DNA of 64,000 nucleotides from DASSUW01 sp963740605 (GTDB lineage: Bacteria; Actinomycetota; Thermoleophilia; Solirubrobacterales; Solirubrobacteraceae), in assembly GCA_963740605.1 (NCBI GenBank), contig CAVUFC010000022.1:620001-684000 (forward strand), in the 5' to 3' direction. The position numbers were made by a program, and so were the translations under genes. This document shows positions 36,663 through 44,667 of the stretch, in pieces. The notes below the pieces were generated by a model, which saw nothing but the letters and a program-made list of their open reading frames with translations, made no database searches and was not told the DNA's origin. Numbering within the stretch: the stretch's first letter is position 1; every line of letters begins with the position of its first letter.

Positions 36663-38303
36663 TCACAGCCCGATCAGCGTCTGCAGCAGCCCGCCGATGC
36701 CGCGCGGATCCACCCCGTACTCGCGTTGGTACGCGGCGCGGGCGTCGTTGTCGACGAGTGCGAGCGCGAGCTCCTCGCGCGAGGAGCCGTAGCGGCAGGC
36801 CGCGCGGTCGAGCGCGCTCAGTGCCGCGTCCTGGAGCGCGCCGTCGATGCCGCCCGTGTTCGGCAGCTTGCGTGGGTCGCATGGGTCGGCGATCTTCACC
36901 GGCTCGGGCGCGAAGGCGGGCCGGACGAGCCACAGCCCGCCGGCGACCACCAGTGCCGCCGCCACGGTCATCCAGACGCGCCGGGCCCATGGCAGCAGCG
37001 CGAGTGCGCCGATCCAGGCCAGCACGCCGCAGATCACGAACGCGGGCGCGAACGCCGTGCGCACGCCTTCGACGAGCGCCTCGTCGGCGCGGCGCGCGAG
37101 CGTCTCGTACGCCGCCCGGTCGTCGTTGCTAATGCCGCCGCGCGCCTTCTCCAGCGACGCCTGCAGCTGCCCGCGCGGGTCGACCGGGTCGAGGTCGCCG
37201 ACCAGGGCCTCGGCGAGCTTGAGCTTGTCGAGCGGCGGCAGCTTCGCGTCGAGCACCAGCGCCGTGCCCTGCTCACGGCCGGCGGCAACCGTGTCGTCGA
37301 TCCGCGCGGCGGCAACCGGCGCGAGCAGCGCGAGCGCGACGGTGATGCCGATGTGGCGAGCCGACAGCAGCCGCGCGGCCTGGCCCGCCGTGCGCTCCGG
37401 CAACAGCTCCCCCGCGAGCGCGGGCAGCGCGAGGCCCATCCCGGCGCCCGCCATCAGTTGCGGCACGATCGTCCACCACAGTGACGCGCTCGGGATCGAG
37501 CCGAGGGCGAGCACGCCGCCGCCGACGAGCGCCGCGCCGGCCGCCGCCCGTACGCGCGGCTGCTGCCCGCCGGCCCAGCGGGCCGCGACGACCGCGGCGA
37601 TCGGCAGGACCGACACGGCCGCGGCGGCCGCCAGCGGACTTACGGACCAGCCGGTGATGAGCAGCAGCACGAGCAGGAACAGGACGCCGACGAGTGCGGC
37701 CGACACCATCGCGAGCGCGACCGCCGGGCCGACCGCCCACGGCGCGGGCTCCTCGGGCGGAACGAACGGCTCGCGAGATCGCCACGCGGCCACCGCCGCC
37801 GCGGCCGCGATCGGCGCCTGCACGAGGAAGATCGCCCGCCAGTCGAGCGCCTGCGTCAGCGCCCCGCCGAGTGCCGGACCGGCGGCGAACCCGAAGATCG
37901 CGGCGGCGTTCCAGGCGCGGCGCCCGCTCCGGCCGGCGTCGAGCAGCGAGAACGCCGCCACCAGCACCGCGGCGGCGCCCGCTGCCTGGAGGCAGCGCCA
38001 GAGCAGCAACGGCGGGAGCGAGCCGCTCAGCCCGCAGCCGAGCGAGGCGGCCGCGAACAGCGCGCCGCCGGCCGCTCCCACCACGCGCGGGCCGGTCCGC
38101 AGCCGTGCGACGAGGGGGAGCGCGATGGCCAGCACGAGCGTGTAGCAGCCGAGCACGGCCGCGGCGCCTTCCACCGAAGCGTCGAGCTCGTCGATGATCG
38201 GCGGCAGCGCCAGCGTGACGACCGACGCATCGGCCAGTGCGAGCGCGGCAGCGAGGAGCAGAAGAACGGGGATGCCGACATGCTGCCAATCTCCAGGGGA
38301 CAA
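36663..38303 (-). CDS. MFS transporter with extra C-terminal domain
   Basis: A membrane protein of about 546 residues resembling 14-helix DHA2-type exporters in its first 380 residues (LADASVVTLALPPIIDEL, ALDWRAIFLVQAPIA). After two further helices it ends in a soluble tail of about 90 residues starting DPCDPRKLPNTGGIDGALQ and including ALDRAACRYGSSREELALAL. A long loop between helices also appears extracytoplasmic (DAKLPPLDKLKLAEALVGDLDP). The start is uncertain: TTG 38303 is used here; GTG 38333 is open but would overlap the start of the divergent osmC gene. Substrate unknown. Confidence 0.75.
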   Translation of the reverse strand: MSPGDWQHVGIPVLLLLAAALALADASVVTLALPPIIDELDASVEGAAAVLGCYTLVLAIALPLVARLRTGPRVVGAAGGALFAAASLGCGLSGSLPPLLLWRCLQAAGAAAVLVAAFSLLDAGRSGRRAWNAAAIFGFAAGPALGGALTQALDWRAIFLVQAPIAAAAAVAAWRSREPFVPPEEPAPWAVGPAVALAMVSAALVGVLFLLVLLLITGWSVSPLAAAAAVSVLPIAAVVAARWAGGQQPRVRAAAGAALVGGGVLALGSIPSASLWWTIVPQLMAGAGMGLALPALAGELLPERTAGQAARLLSARHIGITVALALLAPVAAARIDDTVAAGREQGTALVLDAKLPPLDKLKLAEALVGDLDPVDPRGQLQASLEKARGGISNDDRAAYETLARRADEALVEGVRTAFAPAFVICGVLAWIGALALLPWARRVWMTVAAALVVAGGLWLVRPAFAPEPVKIADPCDPRKLPNTGGIDGALQDAALSALDRAACRYGSSREELALALVDNDARAAYQREYGVDPRGIGGLLQTLIGL

Positions 38304-38323
38304 TTGCGAACGAGGAGGCAAAG

Positions 38324-38761
38324 ATGGCGACACGGAACGCCAAGGCGACCTGGCGAGGGACCCTCAAGGAGGGCGAAGGGACGATGGGTCTCGGCTCGGG
38401 AGTGTGGGAGGGCCCGTTCACCTTCAAGTCGCGCTTTGAGCCCGAGGAGGCCGGCGGCACGAACCCCGAGGAACTGATCGGCGCCGCCGAGGCCGCCTGC
38501 TTCACGATGCAGCTCAACGCCTCGCTCGAGGCGGCGGGGCATCTCCCGGACGGCGTCGAGACCGAGGCGCGCGTGCACATCCGCCAGGTCGACGGCAACC
38601 CCACGATCACGCAGATCGACCTCGTCACGAACGCCAAGGTCCCGGGGCTCGACGACGAGACGTTCCAGAAGGTCGCTCTCCAGACGCGCGAGGCGTGCAT
38701 CATCTCGCGCGCGCTCGCGGGCGTCGGGAACATCACCGTCGACGCGACGCTGGAGAGCTGA
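38324..38761 (+). CDS. osmC: OsmC-family peroxiredoxin (organic hydroperoxide reductase)
   Basis: A 145-residue thiol peroxidase. Both catalytic Cys are in their usual contexts: GAAEAACFTMQLNASLEAAG (Cys 59) and REACIISRAL (Cys 125). The N-terminal ATWRGTLKEGEGTMGLGSG and GTNPEELIGAAEAAC are typical of the OsmC branch. It detoxifies organic hydroperoxides, usually under osmotic or stationary-phase control. GAGGAGG is well placed before the ATG at 38324. It is divergent from the MFS gene and its end overlaps the opposite binding-protein gene by 29 bp. Confidence 0.93.
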   Translation: MATRNAKATWRGTLKEGEGTMGLGSGVWEGPFTFKSRFEPEEAGGTNPEELIGAAEAACFTMQLNASLEAAGHLPDGVETEARVHIRQVDGNPTITQIDLVTNAKVPGLDDETFQKVALQTREACIISRALAGVGNITVDATLES

Positions 38762-39782
38762 TCAGCCGGAAGTCGTGGCTGACCGGCGGCAGCCGGAAGT
38801 AGCGGTCGGCGACGACGCTGCGTAAGCGGGCGCGCGCGCCGGCGTCGCCGATCGCCTTCAGCACGCGCTGCATCGCCTGGTAGCCGAGCCGCGCGTACGG
38901 GTCGGGCGTGCGGCCGAAATGCTGCTTGAAGGCGGCCTCGAAGTCCGGATCGTGCTCCGGGGCGCTGGTGGCGAACACCGCGCGCCGGAGCACGCGGGGC
39001 GGGAGCCGGTCGGCGATCCCGGCGCGGACCAGCTCGACTCCGAACACGATCTTCGCGCGCGGGTTCTCGCGCGCGAGCGACTCGGCGACGCCGACCACCG
39101 ATCGCAGGTCGGTCCCCGCGTAGACGATCGCGTCCGCGCGCGCGGGGTCGTCGACGAGCTTGTCGCCGGCAGCGTCGCGCACGGCGTCGGCGAGCGCCTG
39201 ACTCACCTTTCCCGCCTCGCTCTCGATCGCGATGCGCTTGCCGGCGCTGACCAGTACCGGCGCCTGCTCGAGGTCGTTGCCGACCATGCGCCCGAACGTC
39301 TTGCGGCCCGACGGGAACCAGCGCTCGGGCTCACCCGGCGCGATCGGGCTGTCGAACCCGGGGTACTCGGCGCCGAGCGTGACCTGAAGGATCCCGGCGG
39401 CGTTGAAGAGCGGCACCGAGGTCAGTGCCGTGTCGGACCGCACCGTCCCGATCACGCCGATCACCTGCGGATCGTGGATGACCTGCTCGGTGACGACGCC
39501 GACCCGCTTGGCGGGCGCGTCGCGGCCCGGCGGACCTTCGTTGATCGACACGAAGTTGATGCCGAAGTCGCCGGCCTTGCCACCGGCCTCGGCGATCGCG
39601 AGCTTCTCGGCGTCGACGATGTCGCGAGAGAGCCCACGACCCGGCTGCGGGAGCGACGAGTAGATCGTGAGGTTGGGGCCGTTTACCCGGCCCCCCGCCT
39701 CGATCGCTCCCTTGTCGAACCCGCAACCGGCGAGCGCCGCGAGCGCCGCGACCACCGCGAGCGCCGCGAGCGCCCGCTTCAT
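38733..39782 (-). CDS. Periplasmic-binding-type lipoprotein (branched-chain amino acid ABC family)
   Basis: A 349-residue lipoprotein: signal peptide with lipobox LAALAGCGFDKG (Cys at about residue 20), then a type 1 periplasmic-binding fold (LTIYSSLPQPGRGLSRDIVDAEKLAIAEAGGKAGDFGINFVSINE, VIGVIGTVRSDTALTSVPLFNAAGILQVTLGA). This resembles LivJ-type receptors, which bind amino acids or amides. No ABC permease or ATPase genes adjoin it, so it may be an orphan receptor or serve a distant transporter. ATG 39782 overlaps the cupin stop (ATGA). The 3' end overlaps osmC on the other strand. Confidence 0.82.
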   Translation of the reverse strand: MKRALAALAVVAALAALAGCGFDKGAIEAGGRVNGPNLTIYSSLPQPGRGLSRDIVDAEKLAIAEAGGKAGDFGINFVSINEGPPGRDAPAKRVGVVTEQVIHDPQVIGVIGTVRSDTALTSVPLFNAAGILQVTLGAEYPGFDSPIAPGEPERWFPSGRKTFGRMVGNDLEQAPVLVSAGKRIAIESEAGKVSQALADAVRDAAGDKLVDDPARADAIVYAGTDLRSVVGVAESLARENPRAKIVFGVELVRAGIADRLPPRVLRRAVFATSAPEHDPDFEAAFKQHFGRTPDPYARLGYQAMQRVLKAIGDAGARARLRSVVADRYFRLPPVSHDFRLISSPASRRR

Positions 39783-40231
39783 GTGTCCAGCAGGACCGTG
39801 TCGTCGTGGGAGTACGGCGGCGAGCAGCAGCACAGCAGCACGAGCGGGTCCTCCCCGGTGTTCCACAGCTTGTGCGCGACGCCCGGAGCGATCACCACCG
39901 TGTCGCCCGCGCGGATGTCAGCCTCCTGGCTGCCGAGTCGCATCCGGCCCGCACCGGCCGTGAAGTGGTAGATCTCCTCGGCCTTGCGGTGAAAATGCTC
40001 GACGGTCTCGCCGCCGACCGGGACCGTCGCCTCGGCGAGCGACTGGTTGACGGAGTTGCCCGACGGCACGCCGGCGAGCTCACGAATCGTGGAGCCGTCG
40101 ACGGTGACGAACGGCTCGCGTTCTTCCAGACGGACGGTCTGCACGAGGCGCTCGACAGGGTAGACGGTGCGCACGAAGCGCCCCCGGCCGCGCTGGCGAC
40201 CGGGGGCGGTGCGTGTATGAGCCTTAGTCAC
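39779..40231 (-). CDS. Cupin-domain protein
   Basis: A 150-residue single-cupin protein. Motif 1 is seen as GGETVEHFHRKAEEIYHFTAGAGRMRLG and motif 2 as GDTVVIAPGVAHKLWNTG, with the two His, Glu and third His that bind a metal. An Arg-rich N-terminus precedes the fold and a CCC run (LLCCCSPP) sits near the C-terminus. Such proteins include sugar isomerases, dioxygenases and binding proteins; the specific role is not readable. It is co-transcribed with the downstream lipoprotein gene, overlapping by four bases. Confidence 0.8.
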   Translation of the reverse strand: MTKAHTRTAPGRQRGRGRFVRTVYPVERLVQTVRLEEREPFVTVDGSTIRELAGVPSGNSVNQSLAEATVPVGGETVEHFHRKAEEIYHFTAGAGRMRLGSQEADIRAGDTVVIAPGVAHKLWNTGEDPLVLLCCCSPPYSHDDTVLLDT

Positions 40232-40252
40232 GAAGGGGATGCGTGCCGCGGC

Positions 40253-40438
40253 TCAGGCGACGGCCTTGCGGGCCGACGCGATGTCCAGCCGACGCGCGAC
40301 GCGGGCGGCCGCGTAGGCCGCTCGGCTGCGGATCGGCGGGGGGTGTTGCAGGCGCGCCCGTCTGGCGACGCGCTGGGCGGCCTCGGCGCGCTCCGCAACA
40401 ACGGAGGTGGCGTAGGCCGGGTGGCTCAGAGAATGCAT
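40253..40438 (-). CDS. Small basic helical protein, unknown function
   Basis: A 61-codon ORF with GGGAG 10 bp before the ATG at 40438. It starts MHSLSHPAYATSVVAER and continues as an Ala/Arg-rich amphipathic helix (AQRVARRARLQ, AAYAAARVARRLD). It is similar in style to the protein at 9801-9989. A stem-loop with 10-bp arms lies 35-85 bp upstream in what would be its leader. No function is known. Confidence 0.6.
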   Translation of the reverse strand: MHSLSHPAYATSVVAERAEAAQRVARRARLQHPPPIRSRAAYAAARVARRLDIASARKAVA

Positions 40439-40473
40439 CTGGGAAGGCTCCCTGTGTATGAAATGGACGGGGA

Positions 40474-40522
40474 GCCGCCCGTGTCCTACGGAGGACGAGG
40501 TGCCTATGTGGTCACGGGCGGC
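40474..40522 (-). ncRNA. Structured leader upstream of the small protein gene
   Basis: GCCGCCCGTG (40474-40483) pairs perfectly with CACGGGCGGC (40513-40522). Inside, TCCT (40484-40487) and AGGA (40492-40495) can form a small hairpin on the same side. The element lies in the predicted 5' leader of the 61-codon gene. It lacks a U-run, so it does not look like a plain terminator. It may be a regulatory leader; no known riboswitch class is recognised. Confidence 0.45.
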
Positions 40523-40551
40523 AAGTGGTGCTGCCCGCGACGGAAGGAGAT

Positions 40552-40638
40552 CTAGCGCGCGAGCAGGAAGGGACGCCGGAGCACGCCGGCGCCCACGGGC
40601 ATGAAGGCCCAGTTGGCGATGTGGCGCGTGCTCTGCAT
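40552..40638 (-). CDS. Possible 28-residue peptide
   Basis: An ORF from ATG 40638 preceded by GAGCAGGAACTG, with GAGGAGG a little further up. The product is MQSTRHIANWAFMPVGAGVL and then RRPFLLAR. It is hydrophobic in the middle and basic at the end. Only the ribosome-binding-site-like sequence supports it. It lies in the 312-bp gap between the small protein gene and the WecA-like gene; the rest of that gap holds the structured leader and a GC-rich hairpin at 40714-40727. Confidence 0.25.
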   Translation of the reverse strand: MQSTRHIANWAFMPVGAGVLRRPFLLAR

Positions 40639-40713
40639 CAGTTCCTGCTCACCTCCTCGCGATAACGCGGTTGGACGATCTGCCCAAAGGAAGCTACAGG
40701 GCATACACGCGTT

Positions 40714-40727
40714 CCCGCAAGTGCGGG
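40714..40727 (-). terminator. GC-rich hairpin after the WecA-like gene
   Basis: CCCGC (40714-40718), AAGT loop, GCGGG (40723-40727), 24 bp after the stop of the glycosyltransferase gene. There is no U-tract, which is common for high-GC actinobacterial terminators. A palindrome GGGTTCGAACCC lies beside it. Confidence 0.35.
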
Positions 40728-40750
40728 TAGCCGTACGGGTTCGAACCCGG

Positions 40751-41911
40751 TCAGGATCCCAACGCGGTGAACTCGCCCGTCTCGAGCGACCGCTCGACGT
40801 CCTCGTCGATCTGGTGCTCGCTCGTGTCGGGGTCGGTCCGGCGCAGCTGCCACGCACGCAGCCGGCGCAGCTTGAAGATCTCCAGCACGTAGATCAGGTA
40901 GGCGCTGGCGGCGAGCGCGATGATGAAGCAGACGCCCATCACGACCGACCACGCGGCGTCGAGATGTCCGGTGTTGTCGGAGTACGGGATGAAACGCAGC
41001 GCGACGGCGAGGCCGGCCATCGTGATCGTCCATGCGTACAGGTAGAGGACGGTCCGGCGCTGGCTGAACCCGATCCGGTGCATCCGGTGATGGAAGTGAT
41101 TGGAGTCGGCCCGATAGACGGGGCGGCGGTACTTGATCCGCTTGGCGACGACGAAGCCGGTGTCGAGGAACGGCACGGCGAGGATCACCAGTGGGCCGAC
41201 CAGCGCGACCAGGGCGTTGGTCTTGAGCGTGCCCTCGACGATCACCGCGCCGAGCAGCAGACCGAGCAGGTTCGACCCGCAGTCGCCCATGAAGACCGAC
41301 GCGGGATGGAAGTTGTGCACGAGGAAGCCGAGCGCCGCCCCGGCGGTGACCGCGGCGAGGATGCCGGCGGCGTCGCGGCCGAGGTCGAACGCGATGATCG
41401 CGAACGCGATCGCCGAGATCGCGCACACGCCCGCGGCGAGGCCGTCCACCCCATCTGAGAAGTTGACGACGTTCATGACGGCGACGAGGCCGAGCACGGT
41501 CAGGGGGCCGCCGGCATCGCCGAAATCGATCGCGCCGAGGAACGGGAACGTGATGTTGTGCACCACGACGCCGGCGTTGACGAGGATCAACGCCGCGATC
41601 AGCTGGCCCGCCAGCTTGACGCCCGGCGGCAGGTCGCGGATGTCGTCCCATGCGCCGATTACGGTGATGAACGTCGCGCCGATGAGAATTCCGCGCGTCC
41701 GCTCGCTCTCGGGGATGAACAGCAACCCGGCGATCAACGCTCCCGCGAAGATCGCGAGCCCTCCGAGCAGCGGCGTCGCCTCGCTCGCCAGGCCACGCGC
41801 TTTCAGGCCGTCGACGGCGCCGATCCGGCGCGCGAATCGCGCGACGATCGGCGTCAACAGCGCAGCGGCGGCGAAGGCCACGAGGAAGCCGTAGAGGGCG
41901 TCGCGCTCCAT
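40751..41911 (-). CDS. Undecaprenyl-phosphate sugar-1-phosphate transferase (WecA/MraY family)
   Basis: A 386-residue polytopic membrane enzyme that transfers a sugar 1-phosphate (often GlcNAc) from a UDP-sugar to undecaprenyl phosphate. The family's conserved cytoplasmic loops are visible: GLASEATPLLGGLAI, IGAWDDIRDLPPGVKL (DD motif), VMNVVNFSDGVDGLAAG, VFMGDCGSNLLGLLLG and the His-rich RADSNHFHHRMHRIGFSQRR, which is typical of WecA-type rather than MraY enzymes. ATG 41911 is chosen over upstream in-frame codons because the membrane fold begins there. It would start a cell wall glycopolymer on its lipid carrier. Confidence 0.9.
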   Translation of the reverse strand: MERDALYGFLVAFAAAALLTPIVARFARRIGAVDGLKARGLASEATPLLGGLAIFAGALIAGLLFIPESERTRGILIGATFITVIGAWDDIRDLPPGVKLAGQLIAALILVNAGVVVHNITFPFLGAIDFGDAGGPLTVLGLVAVMNVVNFSDGVDGLAAGVCAISAIAFAIIAFDLGRDAAGILAAVTAGAALGFLVHNFHPASVFMGDCGSNLLGLLLGAVIVEGTLKTNALVALVGPLVILAVPFLDTGFVVAKRIKYRRPVYRADSNHFHHRMHRIGFSQRRTVLYLYAWTITMAGLAVALRFIPYSDNTGHLDAAWSVVMGVCFIIALAASAYLIYVLEIFKLRRLRAWQLRRTDPDTSEHQIDEDVERSLETGEFTALGS

Positions 41912-42023
41912 GTGGCGGGAGAGGATCGCAGGGTCTGCGGTTGGCAGGGAGCCGTCAGTTGGCGGCGAATGGGGATTGCCAGGGCGCTCTGGCGGGCAAG
42001 TTGCCGCCGAGCCGCCCACGTCG

Positions 42024-42287
42024 ATGGGAGCCGTGACCCCTTCACACCGTCCCCTCGCCGGCGCCTACCTGGCGCTCGGTGACGATCCTTATCCGCCGCT
42101 CGATCAGCGCTCGGTCCCGCGGGTCGTCGTTGCGTTCGCCGCCACGGTGACGCTGGCGCTCGCCGCGCCGCTCGCATGGGCCGCGACGGCGCCGGGCAAG
42201 CTGCCGGCCGATCAGCCCGCCGCGACGCAGACCGCCAAGGCCCTGCCCGCGCCGCACGCCGACGACGACGACGGCAGCGGCGCGTGA
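42024..42287 (+). CDS. Small single-pass membrane protein before a kinase gene
   Basis: An 87-residue protein (ATG 42024; GTG 42033 is possible) with one hydrophobic helix (VVVAFAATVTLALAAPLAWAA) and a Pro/Ala-rich tail ending in DDDDGSG. Before the helix is a polar segment (AYLALGDDPYPPLDQRSVP). It is coupled to the downstream kinase gene through a GTGA overlap and is divergent from the WecA-like gene. No family is recognised. The tail after the helix would face out if the positive-inside rule holds for the Arg before it. Confidence 0.6.
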   Translation: MGAVTPSHRPLAGAYLALGDDPYPPLDQRSVPRVVVAFAATVTLALAAPLAWAATAPGKLPADQPAATQTAKALPAPHADDDDGSGA

Positions 42288-43201
42288 CGGACGAGCCGAC
42301 GCGCGGCCTCTCCACCGTGGCGGAGCCGCCGCCGTGGGAGCGCGACGGGCGCGTGCGGCCGACCTGGGGCTTCGACGAGGGTGACGCGATCGCGCCCGGC
42401 CGCACCGTGCTGCGCCAGCTCGGCGGCGGCCGGCGCTACGAGGTGTTCCTCGTCTGGGACGACCACCGGCTCGCCGTGCTGGTCGCCAAGGTGCTGCGCC
42501 CGGACCAGGCTTCCGACGCGGTCGCGCTGCGCGAACTGGAGCGCGAGGCGGAGGCGCTGGAGCGGCTCGCCCACCCGGCGATCGTGCGCGGGTTCGACGC
42601 GGTGACCGGCGGGCGCTTTCCGCACCTGCTGATCGAGCACCTCGAGGGGCCGACGCTGTGCGACCTGATCCTCGCCGACGGCCGGCTGGCGGTGGAGCAG
42701 GTGCTGCCGCTGGGTCTGCACGTCGCCGCAGCGCTGCACTACCTCGCCGCCGAGGGCATGGTCCACCTCGACGTCAAGCCGGAGAACATCGTCATGGGCG
42801 CCCCGCCGCGGCTGATCGACCTCAGCGTCGCGCGACCGGTCGAGGAGGCGCGGCGCCTGCGCACGCCGATCGGCACCGACGGCTACATGGCGCCCGAGCA
42901 GTGCGATCCGTCGAGCGGCGAGATCGGCCCGCCGGCGGACGTGTTCGGCCTCGCCGCCACGCTGTGGCACGCGGTCGGCGGCAGGCGTCCGTTCCCGCGC
43001 CAGGGCGCGGAGCGCTTTCCGCAGCGCGCGCGTGATCCCTCTCCCCTGCCCCGCCGCGTCCCGGGCGCGCTCGCCGATCTCCTCCGCGCGGGGCTCGCGC
43101 GCGATCCCGCCGCACGACCGACCGCGGCGGACCTCGCCACCGGGCTCGAGCCCTTGGTGGCCGCGTTGCCGCGCCGGTTCGTCCTCGGCCGCTCGCGGTA
43201 G
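42284..43201 (+). CDS. Ser/Thr protein kinase-like protein
   Basis: A 305-residue Hanks-type kinase domain with little else. The ATP-site Lys is in LAVLVAKVLR, the catalytic loop is VHLDVKPENIVMG and the metal motif is LIDLSVARP (DLS in place of DFG). The APE-like region is IGTDGYMAPEQCDP. The HRD Arg is replaced by Leu (HLD), which is seen in some kinases not regulated by activation-loop phosphorylation. There is no membrane helix and no sensor domain; the small membrane protein encoded just upstream, overlapping by four bases, could anchor it. Likely active, substrate unknown. Confidence 0.85.
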   Translation: MTDEPTRGLSTVAEPPPWERDGRVRPTWGFDEGDAIAPGRTVLRQLGGGRRYEVFLVWDDHRLAVLVAKVLRPDQASDAVALRELEREAEALERLAHPAIVRGFDAVTGGRFPHLLIEHLEGPTLCDLILADGRLAVEQVLPLGLHVAAALHYLAAEGMVHLDVKPENIVMGAPPRLIDLSVARPVEEARRLRTPIGTDGYMAPEQCDPSSGEIGPPADVFGLAATLWHAVGGRRPFPRQGAERFPQRARDPSPLPRRVPGALADLLRAGLARDPAARPTAADLATGLEPLVAALPRRFVLGRSR

Positions 43202-43261
43202 CTCGCGGCGTTTACGCCACTGGGTGGGGCGACTGGGGTGCTGGCCGTTGCGGCGAAGGTC

Positions 43262-43296
43262 GGCAAGTTACGCACGCTGAGGGGGCGTAACTTGCC
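43262..43296. terminator. Inverted repeat 1 between convergent kinase and glyA genes
   Basis: GGCAAGTTACGC (43262-43273), 11 bp, GCGTAACTTGCC (43285-43296), perfect 12-bp arms. It lies 60 bp past the kinase stop, between two convergent genes, so a bidirectional terminator is the simplest reading. There is no T-run. Confidence 0.55.
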
Positions 43297-43300
43297 AACC

Positions 43301-43339
43301 GTGTCCGTCTAAGCCCCGTCAGAGCACCTGGACGGACAC
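43301..43339. terminator. Inverted repeat 2 between convergent kinase and glyA genes
   Basis: GTGTCCGTC (43301-43309), 21 bp, GACGGACAC (43331-43339), perfect 9-bp arms, beginning only four bases after repeat 1. It is 38 bp downstream of the glyA stop on the other strand. Together the pair fills the convergent gap. It may act as a terminator or belong to a dispersed repeat family. Confidence 0.5.
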
Positions 43340-43377
43340 TGTTCGCGGTGAGGTCGATCCTCTCGCCGCCGCTGACC

Positions 43378-44667
43378 TCAGACCGCGGCGCCGACGCCCA
43401 GGTTGGCGTACAGCGGGTACCGCTCGGCGATCGCCGACACGCGGTCGGCGAGGTCGTCGCGGGCGGACTCGAAGTCCGGCTGCAGCGCCCGGGCGATGAT
43501 CCGCCCGATCTCCGTGAAGTCGTCCGGCTGCACGCCGCGGGTCGCCAGCGCCGGCGCGCCCACGCGCAGGCCGCTGGTGACCATCGGCGGCCGGGGGTCG
43601 AACGGGACCGCGTTGCGGTTGACCGTGATGCCGATGTCGTGCAGGCGGTCCTCGGCCTGCTGACCGTCGAGCTCGGAGTCGCGCAGGTCGACGAGCGCGA
43701 GGTGCACGTCGGTCCCGCCCGTGAGCACGCTCACGCCGTGCCCGGCGGCGAGCAGCTCCTCGGCCACGCGCTTGGCGCCGACGACCGTGCGGCGCTGACG
43801 CTCGCGGAACAGCTCACTGCCGGCGATCTTCAGCGCGACCGCCTTGCCCGCGATCACGTGCTCGAGCGGGCCGCCCTGCTGGCCGGGGAAGACGGCCGAA
43901 TTGATCTTCTTGGCGAGCTCCTCCTGGCACAGGATCATGCCGCCGCGGGCGCCGCCGATCGTCTTGTGGATCGTGGTGGTGACGACGTGCGCGTGCGGGA
44001 CCGGGCTCGGGTGCTCACCGGCGGCGACGAGGCCGGCGAAGTGCGCCATGTCGACCATCAGCAGGGCGTCGACCTCGTCGGCGATCGCGCGGAAGCGCTC
44101 GAAGTCGAGAAAGCGCGGATACGCCGACCAGCCGGCGAGGATCAGCTTCGGGCGGCGCTCCTTGGCGATCCGCTCGACCTCGTCCATGTCGATCCGGCTC
44201 GTCTCGCGGTCGACCTCGTACGGCGCGATGTCGTAGAGCTTGCCCGAGACGTTGATCTTCATCCCGTGCGTGAGGTGGCCGCCGTGCGGGAGCGCGAGGC
44301 CCATGATCGTGTCGCCCGGGTCGAGCAGCGCGAAGTAGACGGCCGCGTTCGCCTGCGCGCCGGCGTGCGGTTGGACGTTCGCGTGCTCGGCGCCGAACAA
44401 CGCCTTCGCGCGGTCGATCGCCAGTTGCTCGATCACGTCGACGTGCTCGCAGCCGCCGTAGTAGCGCCGGCCCGGATAGCCCTCGGCGTACTTGTTCGTG
44501 AGCACGGAGCCCTGGCACTCGAGCACGGCCTGCGGGACGAAGTTCTCGGACGCGATCATCTCGAGCGTGTTCTGCTGGCGGTGGAGCTCGCCCTGGATCG
44601 CCTCGGCGACCTCGGGGTCGACGTCGGCCAGCGGGCGGTCGAAGTAGTCGGGCTGCAGCTCGGTCAT
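43378..44667 (-). CDS. glyA: Serine hydroxymethyltransferase
   Basis: A 429-residue PLP enzyme that converts serine and tetrahydrofolate to glycine and methylene-tetrahydrofolate. Family segments: LEMIASENFVPQAVLECQGSVLTNKYAEGYPGRRYYGGCE, the cofactor region VDMAHFAGLVAAGEHPSPVPHAHVVTTT, the PLP-binding Lys in IHKTIGGARGGMI and the C-terminal VTSGLRVGAPALATRG. All are intact and the length is standard. Its ATG overlaps the tsaC stop (ATGA), placing it in the housekeeping run with prfA and prmC. Confidence 0.97.
   Translation of the reverse strand: MTELQPDYFDRPLADVDPEVAEAIQGELHRQQNTLEMIASENFVPQAVLECQGSVLTNKYAEGYPGRRYYGGCEHVDVIEQLAIDRAKALFGAEHANVQPHAGAQANAAVYFALLDPGDTIMGLALPHGGHLTHGMKINVSGKLYDIAPYEVDRETSRIDMDEVERIAKERRPKLILAGWSAYPRFLDFERFRAIADEVDALLMVDMAHFAGLVAAGEHPSPVPHAHVVTTTIHKTIGGARGGMILCQEELAKKINSAVFPGQQGGPLEHVIAGKAVALKIAGSELFRERQRRTVVGAKRVAEELLAAGHGVSVLTGGTDVHLALVDLRDSELDGQQAEDRLHDIGITVNRNAVPFDPRPPMVTSGLRVGAPALATRGVQPDDFTEIGRIIARALQPDFESARDDLADRVSAIAERYPLYANLGVGAAV

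Noticed and set aside
40462..40555. A plus-strand 30-codon ORF with a CC pair near its end
   Set aside because: It overlaps the stem-loop, has no ribosome binding site at a normal distance and is not like any known peptide.
40735..40760. GGGTTCGAACCC resembling a tRNA T-arm
   Set aside because: The T-stem would have a mismatch, and no matching acceptor or D-arm is present on either strand at tRNA distance; it is simply a palindrome.
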